This document shows, in pieces, positions 47,547 through 55,560 of a DNA stretch of 64,000 nucleotides (its first letter is position 1; the number at the start of each line of letters is the position of its first letter). Position numbers and translations under genes: made by a program. The DNA is from Channallabes apus (taxonomy: Eukaryota > Chordata > Actinopteri > Siluriformes > Clariidae), in NCBI GenBank assembly GCA_030522415.1, contig CM060113.1:3062967-3126966 (forward strand), read 5' to 3'. The notes beneath the pieces were generated by a model that was given only the letters and a program-made list of their open reading frames with translations, did no database searches and was not told the origin of the DNA.

Positions 47547-49425
47547 TTATAAAAATGCTTGGCTAAATAAATAGGTTTTTAGCCTAGACTTAAACACTGA
47601 GACTGTGTCTGAGTCCCGAACACTATTTGGAAGACTATTCCATAATTTTGGGGCTTTGTAAGAAAAAGCTCTGCCCCCAGCTGTAGTTTTCATAATACGC
47701 GGTACTGACAAGCAGCCTGCATCCTTTGATGGAAGTACGCGTGGCGGATCGTAAGACACTAGCAGTTCGCTCAGATACTGCGGCGCAAGACCATTTAATG
47801 CCTTATATGTCAAGAGTAGTATTTTAAAATCAATGCGAAATTTCACGGGGAGCCAATGTAGTGAAGATAGGATAGGGGTGATGTGCTCATATCTTCTGGT
47901 TCTAGTGAGGACTCTCGCTGCTGCATTCTGGACTAGCTGAAGCTTGTTTATGCACCTAACTGAACAACCAGACAGTAAGGCATTACAACAGTCCAACCTA
48001 GAAGTGATAAAAGCATGAACTAGTTTTTCTGCATCGTTTAACGACAATATATTTCTTATCTTGGCAATATTTCTGAGGTGAAAGAATGCTATCCTGGTGA
48101 TATTATCTACATGAGCTTCAAATGAAAGGCTGGAATCTATAATCACACCGAGGTCTTTTGCTGTTGCACTTGATGGAACAGAAAGGCCATCTAAAGTTAC
48201 GGTGTGATCTAAGATTTTACTCCTGTATGCGGTCCTATGACTAGAACTTCTGTCTTATCCTTAAGCAGAAGGAAGTTAATTAGCATCCAATTTCTTATGT
48301 CCTGCACACATTGCTCAAGATGGTTTTTCTTATCAGGTTTTGTTGAGACGTATAGCTGTGTGTCGTCAGCATAACAATGAAAACTAATACCATGCTTACG
48401 GATTATGTTGCCCAGAGGAAGCATGTAAAGGGAAAAAAGCAGTGGGCCTAAAACTGAACCCTGCGGAACGCCAACCTCCACTAGAGAACATGCAGAATAA
48501 TCACCATTTAAGTCTACATACTGATAACGATTGGTCAAATAGGATCTGACCCAGGAGAGGGCTGTACCCTTAATTCCTACTACATTTTCTAATCTGTGAA
48601 GAAGAATAGCATGATCAATAGTGTCAAAAGCTGCACTGAGGTCGAGTAATACAAGCATAGTTACACAACCCTGATCAGAGGCCAGTAGGAGGTCATTTAC
48701 TACTTTAACGAGTGCTGTTTCTGTGCTGTGATGAGGCATAAATCCTGACTGATACAGTTCATGTATGCCATTTCTATGTAGATATGAGTATAGCTGCTTT
48801 GCTACTATCTTTTCCAGAATCTTAGAGATAAAGGGGAGGTTTGATATTGGCCTGTAATTAGACAGCTGACAGGGGTCGAGGTCAGGTTTCTTAATTATAG
48901 GTTTGATAACTGCTAATTTAAAAGATTTTGGAACATAACCAATGCTGAGTTAGGAATTAATTATTCTCAACAGCGGTTCTGTTATTACTGGTACTGTCTG
49001 TTTAAGAAAATGTGTCGGTATAGGATCTAATATACAGGTTGATGAATTTGCAGAAGAGATGAGTGAAATTAGTTCATTCTCTTCAAGAGAAGTAAAGTAT
49101 TCTAGGTTTGAATCTGACATGGCTAGGTTAACATCTGTATCAATTACATTGTTCGGTTTCAAAGCCTCAATTTTATGCCTGATATTTACAATTTTATTAT
49201 TAAAAAAGTTCATGAAGTCCTCACTATTGCATGATGTTGTTGTGGAGATTTCTGTAGTGGTCTTATTTCTGGTTAATTTGGCTACGGTATTAAATAAAAA
49301 TCTAGGATTATTTTTATTTTCTTCTATAAGAGTGGAGAGATACGTTGATCTAGCTACACTAAGAGCTTTCCTATAGTTCAGGATGCTCTCTTTCCATGCT
49401 ATTTGAAATACTAACAATTTAGTTT
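47547..49425 (-). pseudogene. LINE ORF2, reverse transcriptase and C-terminal part
   Basis: Read from 49425 downward. After the insertion point the frame continues with KESILNYRKALSVARS. An in-frame TAA (48950-48952) interrupts the start of the RT domain. The palm follows: [19 protein letters not shown], then [11 protein letters not shown] (motif A Asp), [17 protein letters not shown] (motif B) and CYADDTQLY (catalytic YADD). Near 48200 a one-base indel shifts the frame; the other frame resumes with KDLGVIIDSSLSFEAHVD and runs to the normal end LKTYLFSQAFL. The C-terminal block with LHWLPV is typical of L2/CR1 elements. The enzyme would copy its own RNA at nicked chromosomal DNA. All catalytic residues I checked are intact, but the protein cannot be made in one piece. 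Confidence 0.93.
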
Positions 49426-49430
49426 GACGC
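49426..49430. repeat. Target-site duplication GACGC, left copy
   Basis: Matches 51623-51627 exactly; removal of the insert and one copy restores the LINE codons. Confidence 0.95.
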
Positions 49431-49595
49431 TGTAACGGTTAACCCCTAGAGGGCGCCTAATGCCCGTGTATGTTTTTGAGTTGTAGTTTTGTTTAGTTCT
49501 AGTTTCACTTCATTTCCCAGTTTGCACCTCGGTCAGGTGACGTAGAAGCTCACCTGAACCGAGGGAAGTTAATTTGATGTTTGTTTATGTTTAAT

Positions 49596-49603
49596 TATAA
49601 ATA
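49596..49603 (+). promoter_or_regulatory. LTR TATA box
   Basis: TATAAATA lies 31 bp upstream of GTCTAGCAA, the normal distance to a pol II start. The same element is in the 3' LTR at about 51431. Confidence 0.85.
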
Positions 49604-49626
49604 GCCTGGCTGGACTCCAGTGAGGC

Positions 49627-49635
49627 GTCTAGCAA
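49627..49635 (+). promoter_or_regulatory. Predicted mRNA 5' end, self-primer
   Basis: GTCTAGCAA is exactly complementary to TTGCTAGAC at 49790-49798. In Tf1/sushi elements the first bases of the mRNA fold onto the primer-binding site, are cleaved and prime cDNA. If one T is bulged, four further bases (CTGT with ACAG) can also pair. Confidence 0.65.
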
Positions 49636-49689
49636 CTGTTCAGTTACGTTTAGTTTGTGTTGGAGTGATCCTGGTTTTTGTTTTTGGAA

Positions 49690-49695
49690 AATAAA
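49690..49695 (+). terminator. LTR polyadenylation signal
   Basis: AATAAA followed 17-30 bases later by GT-containing sequence; it would end R in the 3' LTR copy (about 51525). Confidence 0.8.
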
Positions 49696-49735
49696 AGGGA
49701 CTTTGTGAAACCGTCAGCTCGCCTCATCCGCATTC

Positions 49736-51277
49736 ATGCCGCGCACACACACCCGACGCAAACACGGTAAGGGGAAGAAACGTGACAGATTGCTAGACCT
49801 AAAAAGTGGCATGGCGGAGGTTTTTCCCCTGAACAATTTTTGGGGGGGCGCTGGTACGATCTCGCCCGAGCTGGCGGAAAGGCGGAAGGACAGCGAGGAA
49901 GAGATGTTTTGCGGCTGGATTTACAGCGGGCTGGAAGACGACGAGGAGGAGATGTATCGCAGCTGGGAATACAGCTTGCTGATGGAGCAGGAGGGGCTGC
50001 TGGAGGACAGCGAGGAGCACGGCGAGATTGAGTTCTGGCAGAGCCGGGATAATTCCAGGTACGCCGAGGAGGCAGGGATGGAGGAGGTGAACGTGACGGA
50101 GAGTGAGAGGATGGCGGGACATGGCTGGAAAGGCAGCGGGTTCGCCGTCCGGCGCACGCCCTGGAGGGGTGTGACAGCCGAGGGAGAGACGGGAGAGTGC
50201 TACAGGCAGTGGGCGGAAGACAACGAGGAGCGCATCGGAGACCTGCGGGAGCAGGTGGTGCGGCTCCAACAGTTGCTCGTCCAGGTTCGGGAGAGCCAGG
50301 CTGTAGTCCCGGAGGTCCTCCCTCTCGCGGACCCGGACGACATGCTCCCCATTCCGCCACTGCCTGGGATCGGTGCAGAGAATTACGCGCCGCAGCGGGA
50401 AAGCGTCAGTCTTCCGACTCCTCCAGACTTCGAGGACGGCGCGCTAGCGTGTCAGCAGCAGCTGTCCGACGCACCCGTTCTACCGCCGCCTCCAGACTTC
50501 GAGGACAGCGTGCTAGCGTGTCAGCAGCAGCTGTCCGACGCACCCGTTCTGCCGCCACCTCTCGGCTTCGAGGACAGCGCGCTAGCGTGTCAGCAGCAGC
50601 TGTCCGAAGCACCCGTTCTACCACCGCCTGCAGACTTCGAGGACAGCGAGCCAGTGTGTGAGCAGCCGCTGTACGACGCACCTGTTCTGCCGCCGCCTTT
50701 CGGCTTCGAGGACAGCGAGCCAGCGTGTCAGCAGCCGCTGTACGACGCACCTGTTCTGCCGCCGCCTTTCGGCTTCGAGGACAGCGAGCCAGCGTGTGAG
50801 CAGCCGCTGTACGACGCACCTGTTCTGCCGCCGCCTTTCGGCTTCGAGGACAGCGAGCCAGCGTGTGAGCAGCCGCTGTACGACGCACCTGTGCTGCCGC
50901 CACCTTTCGCCTTTGAGGACGACGTAGAGCCGTCGTCAAGCGTCGTGCACGCTCCAGAGCCGTCGTCGAGCGTCGAACCAGCTCTGCAGCCGCCGAGCAC
51001 GTCTCCAGCGCGTCGGCAGCCGCCGAACACGTCTCCAGCGCGTCGGCAGCCGCCGAGCACGTCTCCAGCGCGTCGGCAGCCGCCGAGCACGTCTCCAGCG
51101 CGTCGGCAGCCGCCGAGCACGTCTCCAGCGCGTCGGCAGCCGCCGAGCACGTCTCCAGCCCCATCACCCAGCCTCCTGGACAGGAGGCGTAAGGTAGAAC
51201 ATTGGGTTGGGTGTCCGGGGCCTCCGGTGATGCTCCGGGAGGAGCATTTTTTGGAGGGGGGGTTATGTAACGGTTAA
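49736..51277 (+). CDS. Orphan repeat protein of the LTR element
   Basis: A 513-residue open frame, intact. The first ATG (49736) lies in U5 in a weak context and gives a basic leader (MPRTHTRRKHGKGKKRD); ATG 49811 (GGCATGGC) has a stronger context and would give 488 residues. Residues 25-135 are acidic and Trp-rich, with EEEM repeats. About 165-190 form a short coiled coil (RIGDLREQVVRLQQLLVQVR). About 225-400 hold eight 23-residue units (DAPVLPPPFGFEDSEPAC plus EQPLY), each with one Cys. About 420-475 hold six PPSTSPARRQ units. The stop (51275-51277) lies in the 3' LTR. I recognise no gag, CCHC or enzyme motif. A structural gag-like role is only a guess. Long antisense frames here are shadows of the repeats. 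Confidence 0.8.
   Translation: MPRTHTRRKHGKGKKRDRLLDLKSGMAEVFPLNNFWGGAGTISPELAERRKDSEEEMFCGWIYSGLEDDEEEMYRSWEYSLLMEQEGLLEDSEEHGEIEFWQSRDNSRYAEEAGMEEVNVTESERMAGHGWKGSGFAVRRTPWRGVTAEGETGECYRQWAEDNEERIGDLREQVVRLQQLLVQVRESQAVVPEVLPLADPDDMLPIPPLPGIGAENYAPQRESVSLPTPPDFEDGALACQQQLSDAPVLPPPPDFEDSVLACQQQLSDAPVLPPPLGFEDSALACQQQLSEAPVLPPPADFEDSEPVCEQPLYDAPVLPPPFGFEDSEPACQQPLYDAPVLPPPFGFEDSEPACEQPLYDAPVLPPPFGFEDSEPACEQPLYDAPVLPPPFAFEDDVEPSSSVVHAPEPSSSVEPALQPPSTSPARRQPPNTSPARRQPPSTSPARRQPPSTSPARRQPPSTSPARRQPPSTSPAPSPSLLDRRRKVEHWVGCPGPPVMLREEHFLEGGLCNG
49790..49798 (+). promoter_or_regulatory. Primer-binding site, self-primed type
   Basis: TTGCTAGAC lies 2 nt after the LTR's terminal CA. It lacks the TGG start of a tRNA-primed site. 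A two-base gap is what integrase end-trimming would require. Confidence 0.65.
50418..50925 (+). repeat. Coding 69-bp tandem repeat, about eight units
   Basis: The 23-codon unit encodes DAPVLPPPxxFEDSxxAC plus xQxLx. The last four units are almost identical, while the first four vary (PDFEDG, PDFEDSV, LGFEDSA, ADFEDSEPV), a pattern of recent expansion at the 3' side. Confidence 0.9.
50994..51160 (+). repeat. Coding 30-bp tandem repeat, about six units
   Basis: The unit CAGCCGCCGAGCACGTCTCC plus AGCGCGTCGG encodes PPSTSPARRQ and is nearly invariant, one unit having AAC in place of AGC (Asn for Ser). Confidence 0.92.
51248..51262 (+). promoter_or_regulatory. Polypurine tract
   Basis: TTTTTTGGAGGGGGGGTTA ends directly before the 3' LTR. 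This G-rich tract is the expected RNase H-resistant plus-strand primer. Confidence 0.85.
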
Positions 51278-51622
51278 CCCCTAGAGGGCGCCTAACGCCC
51301 GTGTATGTTTTTGAGTTGTAGTTTTGTTTAGTTCTAGTTTCACTTCATTTCCCAGTTTGCACCTCGGTCAGGTGACGTAGAAGCTCACCTGAACCGAGGG
51401 AAGTTAATTTGATGTTTGTTTATGTTTAATTATAAATAGCCTGGCTGGACTCCAGTGAGGCGTCTAGCAACTGTTCAGTTACGTTTAGTTTGTGTTGGAG
51501 TGATCCTGGTTTTTGTTTTTGGAAAATAAAAGGGACTTTGTGAAACCGTCAGCTCGCCTCATCCGCATTCATGCCGCGCACACACACCCGACGCAAACAC
51601 GGTAAGGGGAAGAAACGTGACA
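51266..51622 (+). repeat. 3' LTR
   Basis: Same 357-bp length as the 5' LTR and identical except at 51296 as far as I can compare by eye. It contains the functional polyadenylation site of the transcript. Confidence 0.95.
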
Positions 51623-51627
51623 GACGC

Positions 51628-52796
51628 CATTTACGCTCAAATTTCCGAGCAGTCTGTTTTAAAGTGCGCGTGTGATCGTTATACCAGGGAGCGAGTTTCT
51701 TATCTCTAATAATTTTTCTTTTATGTCCTGGAGCTACATTATCTAAGGTACAACGAAGTGTCGACTCTAAATATTTAGTCGCCTGATCGAGTTCTGTGGG
51801 ATCAGACGGTGACCTAATCGAAGTTGGTAACTCTGGGAGATTACTGATAAAACTCTGTGTGGTAGTTGATGTGAATGTACGTTTAATACGGTAGCGCGGT
51901 GCTGTGCGTACATTATCACTGTGACACACTTGAATGGAGACAAGATAGTGATCTGAGATAATTTCAGACAGTGGAATTGTGAATACATTTCTTATACTTA
52001 ATCCGAAGAATATTATTAAGTCTAAAGTGTGACCTGCTTTATGAGTGGGTCCTACTACACACTGATTTACACCTACGGAGTCCAGTATGGATATAAATGC
52101 TGTTCTCAGAGGGTCTTCTGGATTCTCAAAATGAATGTTAAAATCTCCAGCAATTAACACTTTGTCTACAGAAACGACTAGATTTGAGATGAAATCTGCA
52201 AATTCACTAAGAAATTCAGAATACGGCCCTGGAGGTCTGTAAATTATAATTAGTGGAATCGACTGAGCTGACTTAATATACTTAAATACACTTATGTTAC
52301 TATAAAGAATTTCAAATGAGTTAAATTTGTGTCGGTGTTTTTGTACGATAGACAGATTATCATTATGAATAACTGCGACGCCTCCTCCTCTACCAGTTAA
52401 CCAAGGCTGGTGTATGTAGCTGTATCCAGGAGGACTAGCTTCATTTAGAGCTACATACTCATCCTGTTTAACCCATGTTTCAGTTAAACAGAGTATATCA
52501 AACGCCTGATCTGTGATAATTTCATTAACAATAACCGCTTTTGATGCGAGAGATCTAATATTTAACAATCCTAGCTTCAGATCAGAGGTGCCGGCTGTGC
52601 ATTCAGTGTGATCGGAGTTTGTGGCCTTTATGTTAATTAAATTATTGAAACAGACTTTCTGAGTCTTTCTACATTTTTGCTTAGATCGGGGAACAGACAC
52701 AGTCTCAATAAGGTGAACCCTGAGTGACGACTCTATGCAGCTAGCAGACGGTTGGTTTAGCCTGTCTGTCTGCTCCCTGGCCTGGGCTCTGGATTG
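51628..52796 (-). pseudogene. LINE ORF2, APE-like endonuclease part
   Basis: The frame carries the apurinic endonuclease signature: LGLLNIRSL (Asn), LCLTETWV (Glu), RGGGVAVI, IIYRPPG (Tyr), IAGDFNIH (Asp/Asn), AGHTLDLI (Asp) and ISDHYLV (Asp-His). These residues form the metal-dependent site that nicks target DNA. The domain covers about residues 35-270. The frame is open from the ORF1 stop at 52797 down to the LTR insert, where it runs into LTR sequence and ends at 51549. No ATG is needed if translation continues from ORF1: the first good candidate start region lies near 52700, where the frame has GTG rather than ATG. Removal of 2,197 bp (LTR element plus one GACGC) joins this frame exactly to the RT part. 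Confidence 0.92.
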
Positions 52797-53187
52797 TCAC
52801 CGATTAACTAGACCTCTACTGAGACTATGAGCTATACTGCAGGAAATGAGAGCAGCACCTTCCCGAGTGGGATGGACACCGTCCCGCCCTAACAGGCCAG
52901 CTTTGCCCTCAAAGGTCTTCCAATTATCTATGAAGCCCACATTATTTTCGGAGCACCACCTGGACATCCAGCGGTTCAGCGACCATAACCTGCTGTAAGC
53001 TATGTCGCCACGTCTCATTGGGATGGGACCAGAGCATACTACTTCATCGGACATCGCCTTCGCTAATTTAAACACCTCTGTAAAGTTACTCTTACTAACC
53101 TCTGACTGACGAAGGCGTATATCATTAGCTCCAGCATGTACCACTATCTTAGAGAACCTGTGCTGTCCTAGAGCCCTAAGATTACCA
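52797..53187 (-). pseudogene. LINE ORF1, SGNH-esterase domain, 5'-truncated
   Basis: The sequence from NLRALGQHRF onward contains KIVVHAGANDI (block III G-x-N-D) and GRDGVHPTREGAALI (block V D-x-x-H, catalytic Asp and His). Such SGNH hydrolases form ORF1 of many CR1/L2 LINEs, where they are thought to help membrane or RNA-particle functions. Block I with the catalytic Ser is missing because the LINE insertion was 5'-truncated. The apparent Ser run in front of it is translation of the adjacent (GAT)8. ORF1 ends at TGA (52797-52799), which is in the same frame as ORF2; CGGTGA may have been CGGCGA before CpG decay. Confidence 0.88.
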
Positions 53188-53211
53188 GATGATGATGATG
53201 ATGATGATGAT
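53188..53211. repeat. (GAT)8, right target duplicate of the LINE
   Basis: Exactly as long as the tract at 46502-46525, consistent with a 24-bp target-site duplication or insertion into a GAT microsatellite. Confidence 0.85.
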
Positions 53212-54109
53212 GCCAAACACCTTCGTACCTTTCTATGAAATTATCACCTTCATTTTTTTCCCCCTTTTAACACGATGCTTATACATTAGGTTAAATTTCA
53301 AACACGATTACAACAACAGACTTTAACAGGATCTCACTCCCAGGCTGTCCTCTCTCCTTCTGTTAGGTGTGATGCTTGTACAGATAATGTGCCCAAAAAT
53401 TATTCATCATCTCTCACTCTCTCTCTCTTTGAATACATATATAGATACAACAGTTTATAAACATAAATGTGATTTTAACAAGCTGACATTAAACGGATGG
53501 ATGCTATCTATCTATCTATCTGTCTGTCATCACACAGATATGTCCTGTTAATAAGTATGTACTTGAAATGTGTCAAAAGCTTGTTACTCTAACACAGATC
53601 CAGAGGAAGGTGTTAGAAATTGTGACGGAACAGGAGGTATTTCAGTTGCACAAACTGGTAAACAGTTCAAGTGTCCTCAAACGCAAGTTCAAAACCGAAG
53701 ACTGTAGCAGAGTGCACTCTGGGTGACAATATACCGCACAACACAGCGCATTTACATGCACTTTCTCCTCCGCTAACTCTCGCAGGTCTCGTTCAGACCT
53801 GGTATTAACATCCGTCTTTGGTGTTGCATGGTATTTAATGTGTCTTGAATGGATAATATAGCTGATTAATTGGGCAATAGTGTGCATTTCCAATGTTATA
53901 TTCACACGGCAAGCTGGGGGATGCCACAGGACATCACTGCACCAGAGACGCATATTATAGTTCTGGAAATTCCACTGTTTATCACAAGAGATGTTATAGG
54001 AAAACAAACAATAGACAATAGGCATAAATAGACATTACATACCCCTAACAAAAATGGCCACCTTACTTCTACCACTACACTTTATGAATATTTCCTACTA
54101 TAATGCGCT
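53212..54109. other. Unassigned sequence
   Basis: (CTAT)n at about 53505-53522. The frame at 54025-53642 shows no family motif. Confidence 0.45.
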
Positions 54110-55560
54110 CTATTTTTCTGTGAAAGCCTTCCATTAGATGTTCGAGTGTGGCTGTGGGAATTTGTGTTTGTTCAGCTACAAGAGCATCATTGAGCTCAGG
54201 CGCTGTTGTTGGAATGTTGTGAAGCCTCCAGTTTCACTTCATCCCAAAGGATGAGTGCATTCAGGACACTCAAGTTCTTCCACTCCAACACACAGCTCTG
54301 TGGATCTCACACGGGCATCGTCATGCTGGATAAGTGTTAGTTCTAGTAACAGTAATGCTGCAGCACACAAACTATGTAATGTTCTGTACAATTGTCAAGT
54401 TCCAGTTATATGGAAACAGTTTGGAGAAGAAATATTTTTGCCTGGGCGGCACGGTGGCTTAGTGGTTAGCATCGTCGCCGTGCACCTCCAGGGTTCAGTT
54501 TGATTCGGGTCTGCGTGTCTGGGATTTACTCCATGGTCTGGTTGAATCCTCCGATTACTGCGTATGTTTGGCTAATTGGCGTTCCCAAAGTGTGAGAATG
54601 AGCGTGTTAGTGTGTGTGTGCCCCCTACGATGAATTGGTAACCCTTCCAGGGCGTTTCCCACCTCGTGCCCTAAGTCTCCTGGGACCCTGCAACCCTGTA
54701 TACAGGATAAAGTGGTAAAGACAGTGAGTGAGTGAGTATATTTTGTTGCATTGGTGATGTATCCATATACTGTTGGCCATAGAGTGTATTTAAAGTGTAT
54801 TTATTGATTTAGTATACTGTACCTAAAAAAGCATGAGTAAGGCAATAAATGGAGCCAAACCCCAAGCACAACCTACTGTAAGAAAATATACTAAATGCAA
54901 ATGATTTACGGCGTTCTACAAAGACTTCTGAAATACTGCCACTTCCTACAGAAACTGTCCACTTTAAACTGGATGGTGGACACTTTAGCACACAATGGAC
55001 AGCGAGAGAACACAGGAACACAGCAGGAAGACACCAAAGCAGAGTCACCAGAGTATAACGAACCTGGGACAACTAGCACTTAGACAGAAACACACCGAAC
55101 ATGAAAAAAGCGCTGCATGGATCATAACAGAGGTCAGAGTTCCAAAGAAGGTCAAAGCTTTCTTTCTGTACAAAGGTAATACGTGTAATACTGAAACAAC
55201 AAGCACCTCACACAGACTGTTGCCACACAATTGGTCCAGGCAACACCAGAGAAAACAGCCAAGCCATTATTCCTCCTCCACCAAACCTTACTGTTGGGAT
55301 TATGCATAAAGGCGGGCAACAATCTCCTGGCATCTGCCGAACCCGCTTCCTCCGTCAGACCGCCAGATGGTGAAGCGTGATTCATCGCTCCAGAGAACGT
55401 GTTTGCACTGATCGAGAGTCCAGTGGCGATGCGCTTTACGCCACTCCAGCTGACGATCAGAAATGCACATCTCTGTAAGGAATATTGCACCCGAGGACAG
55501 ACTTTTTGTTTGTTTGTTTGTATTTTTGTATGCGCTTACATGCTTTAGTGACACATGACG
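54110..55560 (-). pseudogene. Tc1-like transposon relic, split by a SINE
   Basis: The minus-strand frame 55554-55300 reads LEWRKAHRHWTLDQCKHVLW, then SDESRFTIWRSDGG. The SDE holds the first catalytic Asp of a Tc1-type DD34E transposase. AACCTTACTGTTGGGATTAT (55285) and CTTCATCCCAAAGGATGAGT (54236) belong to the same transposon's middle and 3' region in plus-strand orientation. A terminus-like GGCCATAGAGTGTA lies near 54775-54788. Segments between are deleted or unrelated. The helix-turn-helix and the catalytic Glu are not preserved in frame. Confidence 0.75.
54446..54738 (+). mobile_element. SINE family A
   Basis: GGCGGCACGGTGGCTTAGTG (A box), GTTTGATTCGGG (B box), TTTGGCTAATTGGCGTTCCC, CTTCCAGGGCGTTTCCCACC and a GTGAGTGAGTGAG tail follow in the family order. 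The tail differs from the ATGA type at 29422 and 23028, so two tail subtypes exist. It interrupts the Tc1 relic. Confidence 0.9.

Larger units (their letters stand above)
49431..49787 (+). repeat. 5' LTR
   Basis: U3 is about 49431-49626, R from about 49627, with U5 ending at CA (49787). U3 contains an imperfect inverted repeat, CCTCGGTCAGGTGA and TCACCTGAACCGAGG (about 49527-49565). Its stems hold CACCTG E-box words and it includes a TGACGT CRE-like word. U5 contains the first ATG of the transcript (49736) and a strong splice-donor-like CACGGTAAGG. Confidence 0.95.
49431..51622 (+). mobile_element. Young non-autonomous LTR retrotransposon with orphan ORF
   Basis: Two 357-bp LTRs flank a 1,478-bp interior. 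The ends are TGTAACGG...CGTGACA, and a 5-bp direct repeat GACGC (49426-49430 and 51623-51627) marks the integrase-type insertion. The LTRs differ at one position that I can see (T at 49461, C at 51296). There is no protease, RT, RNase H or integrase and no zinc knuckle, so it must borrow an autonomous element's enzymes. The interior is much richer in GC and CpG than the surroundings. Signals include a TATA box, AATAAA, a self-priming-type primer site and a polypurine tract. It lies inside, and antisense to, the LINE. Confidence 0.95.
46526..53187 (-). mobile_element. L2/CR1-type LINE, nearly complete, interrupted by an LTR element
   Basis: A non-LTR retrotransposon on the minus strand: about 4,465 bp once the LTR insert and one target copy are subtracted. 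Its order 5' to 3' is a truncated SGNH-esterase ORF1, an APE-like endonuclease and reverse transcriptase ORF2, a 1-kb 3' UTR and a short-repeat tail. The esterase ORF1 and RT type point to the CR1/L2 group. It is flanked by (GAT)8 on both sides. Only three lesions besides the insertion interrupt the coding sequence: an in-frame TGA, an in-frame TAA and one frameshift. It is therefore a fairly recent copy. A fragment of the same family lies at 10188-10563. Confidence 0.92.

Noticed and set aside
49734..50360. 208-residue antisense Pro/Arg/Ser-rich frame and the 156-residue frame beside it
   Set aside because: Low-complexity composition typical of the reverse strand of a GC-rich gene; crosses U5 and the primer-binding site of the element.
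50406..51167. 253-residue antisense frame over the LTR-element gene
   Set aside because: It is the mirror of GC-rich 69-bp and 30-bp coding repeats; periodic repeats without stops in one frame often leave others open. It has no start signal or motif.
53642..54025. 127-residue minus-strand frame
   Set aside because: No motif and no promoter or splice context. It also lacks a recognisable homologue; likely chance.
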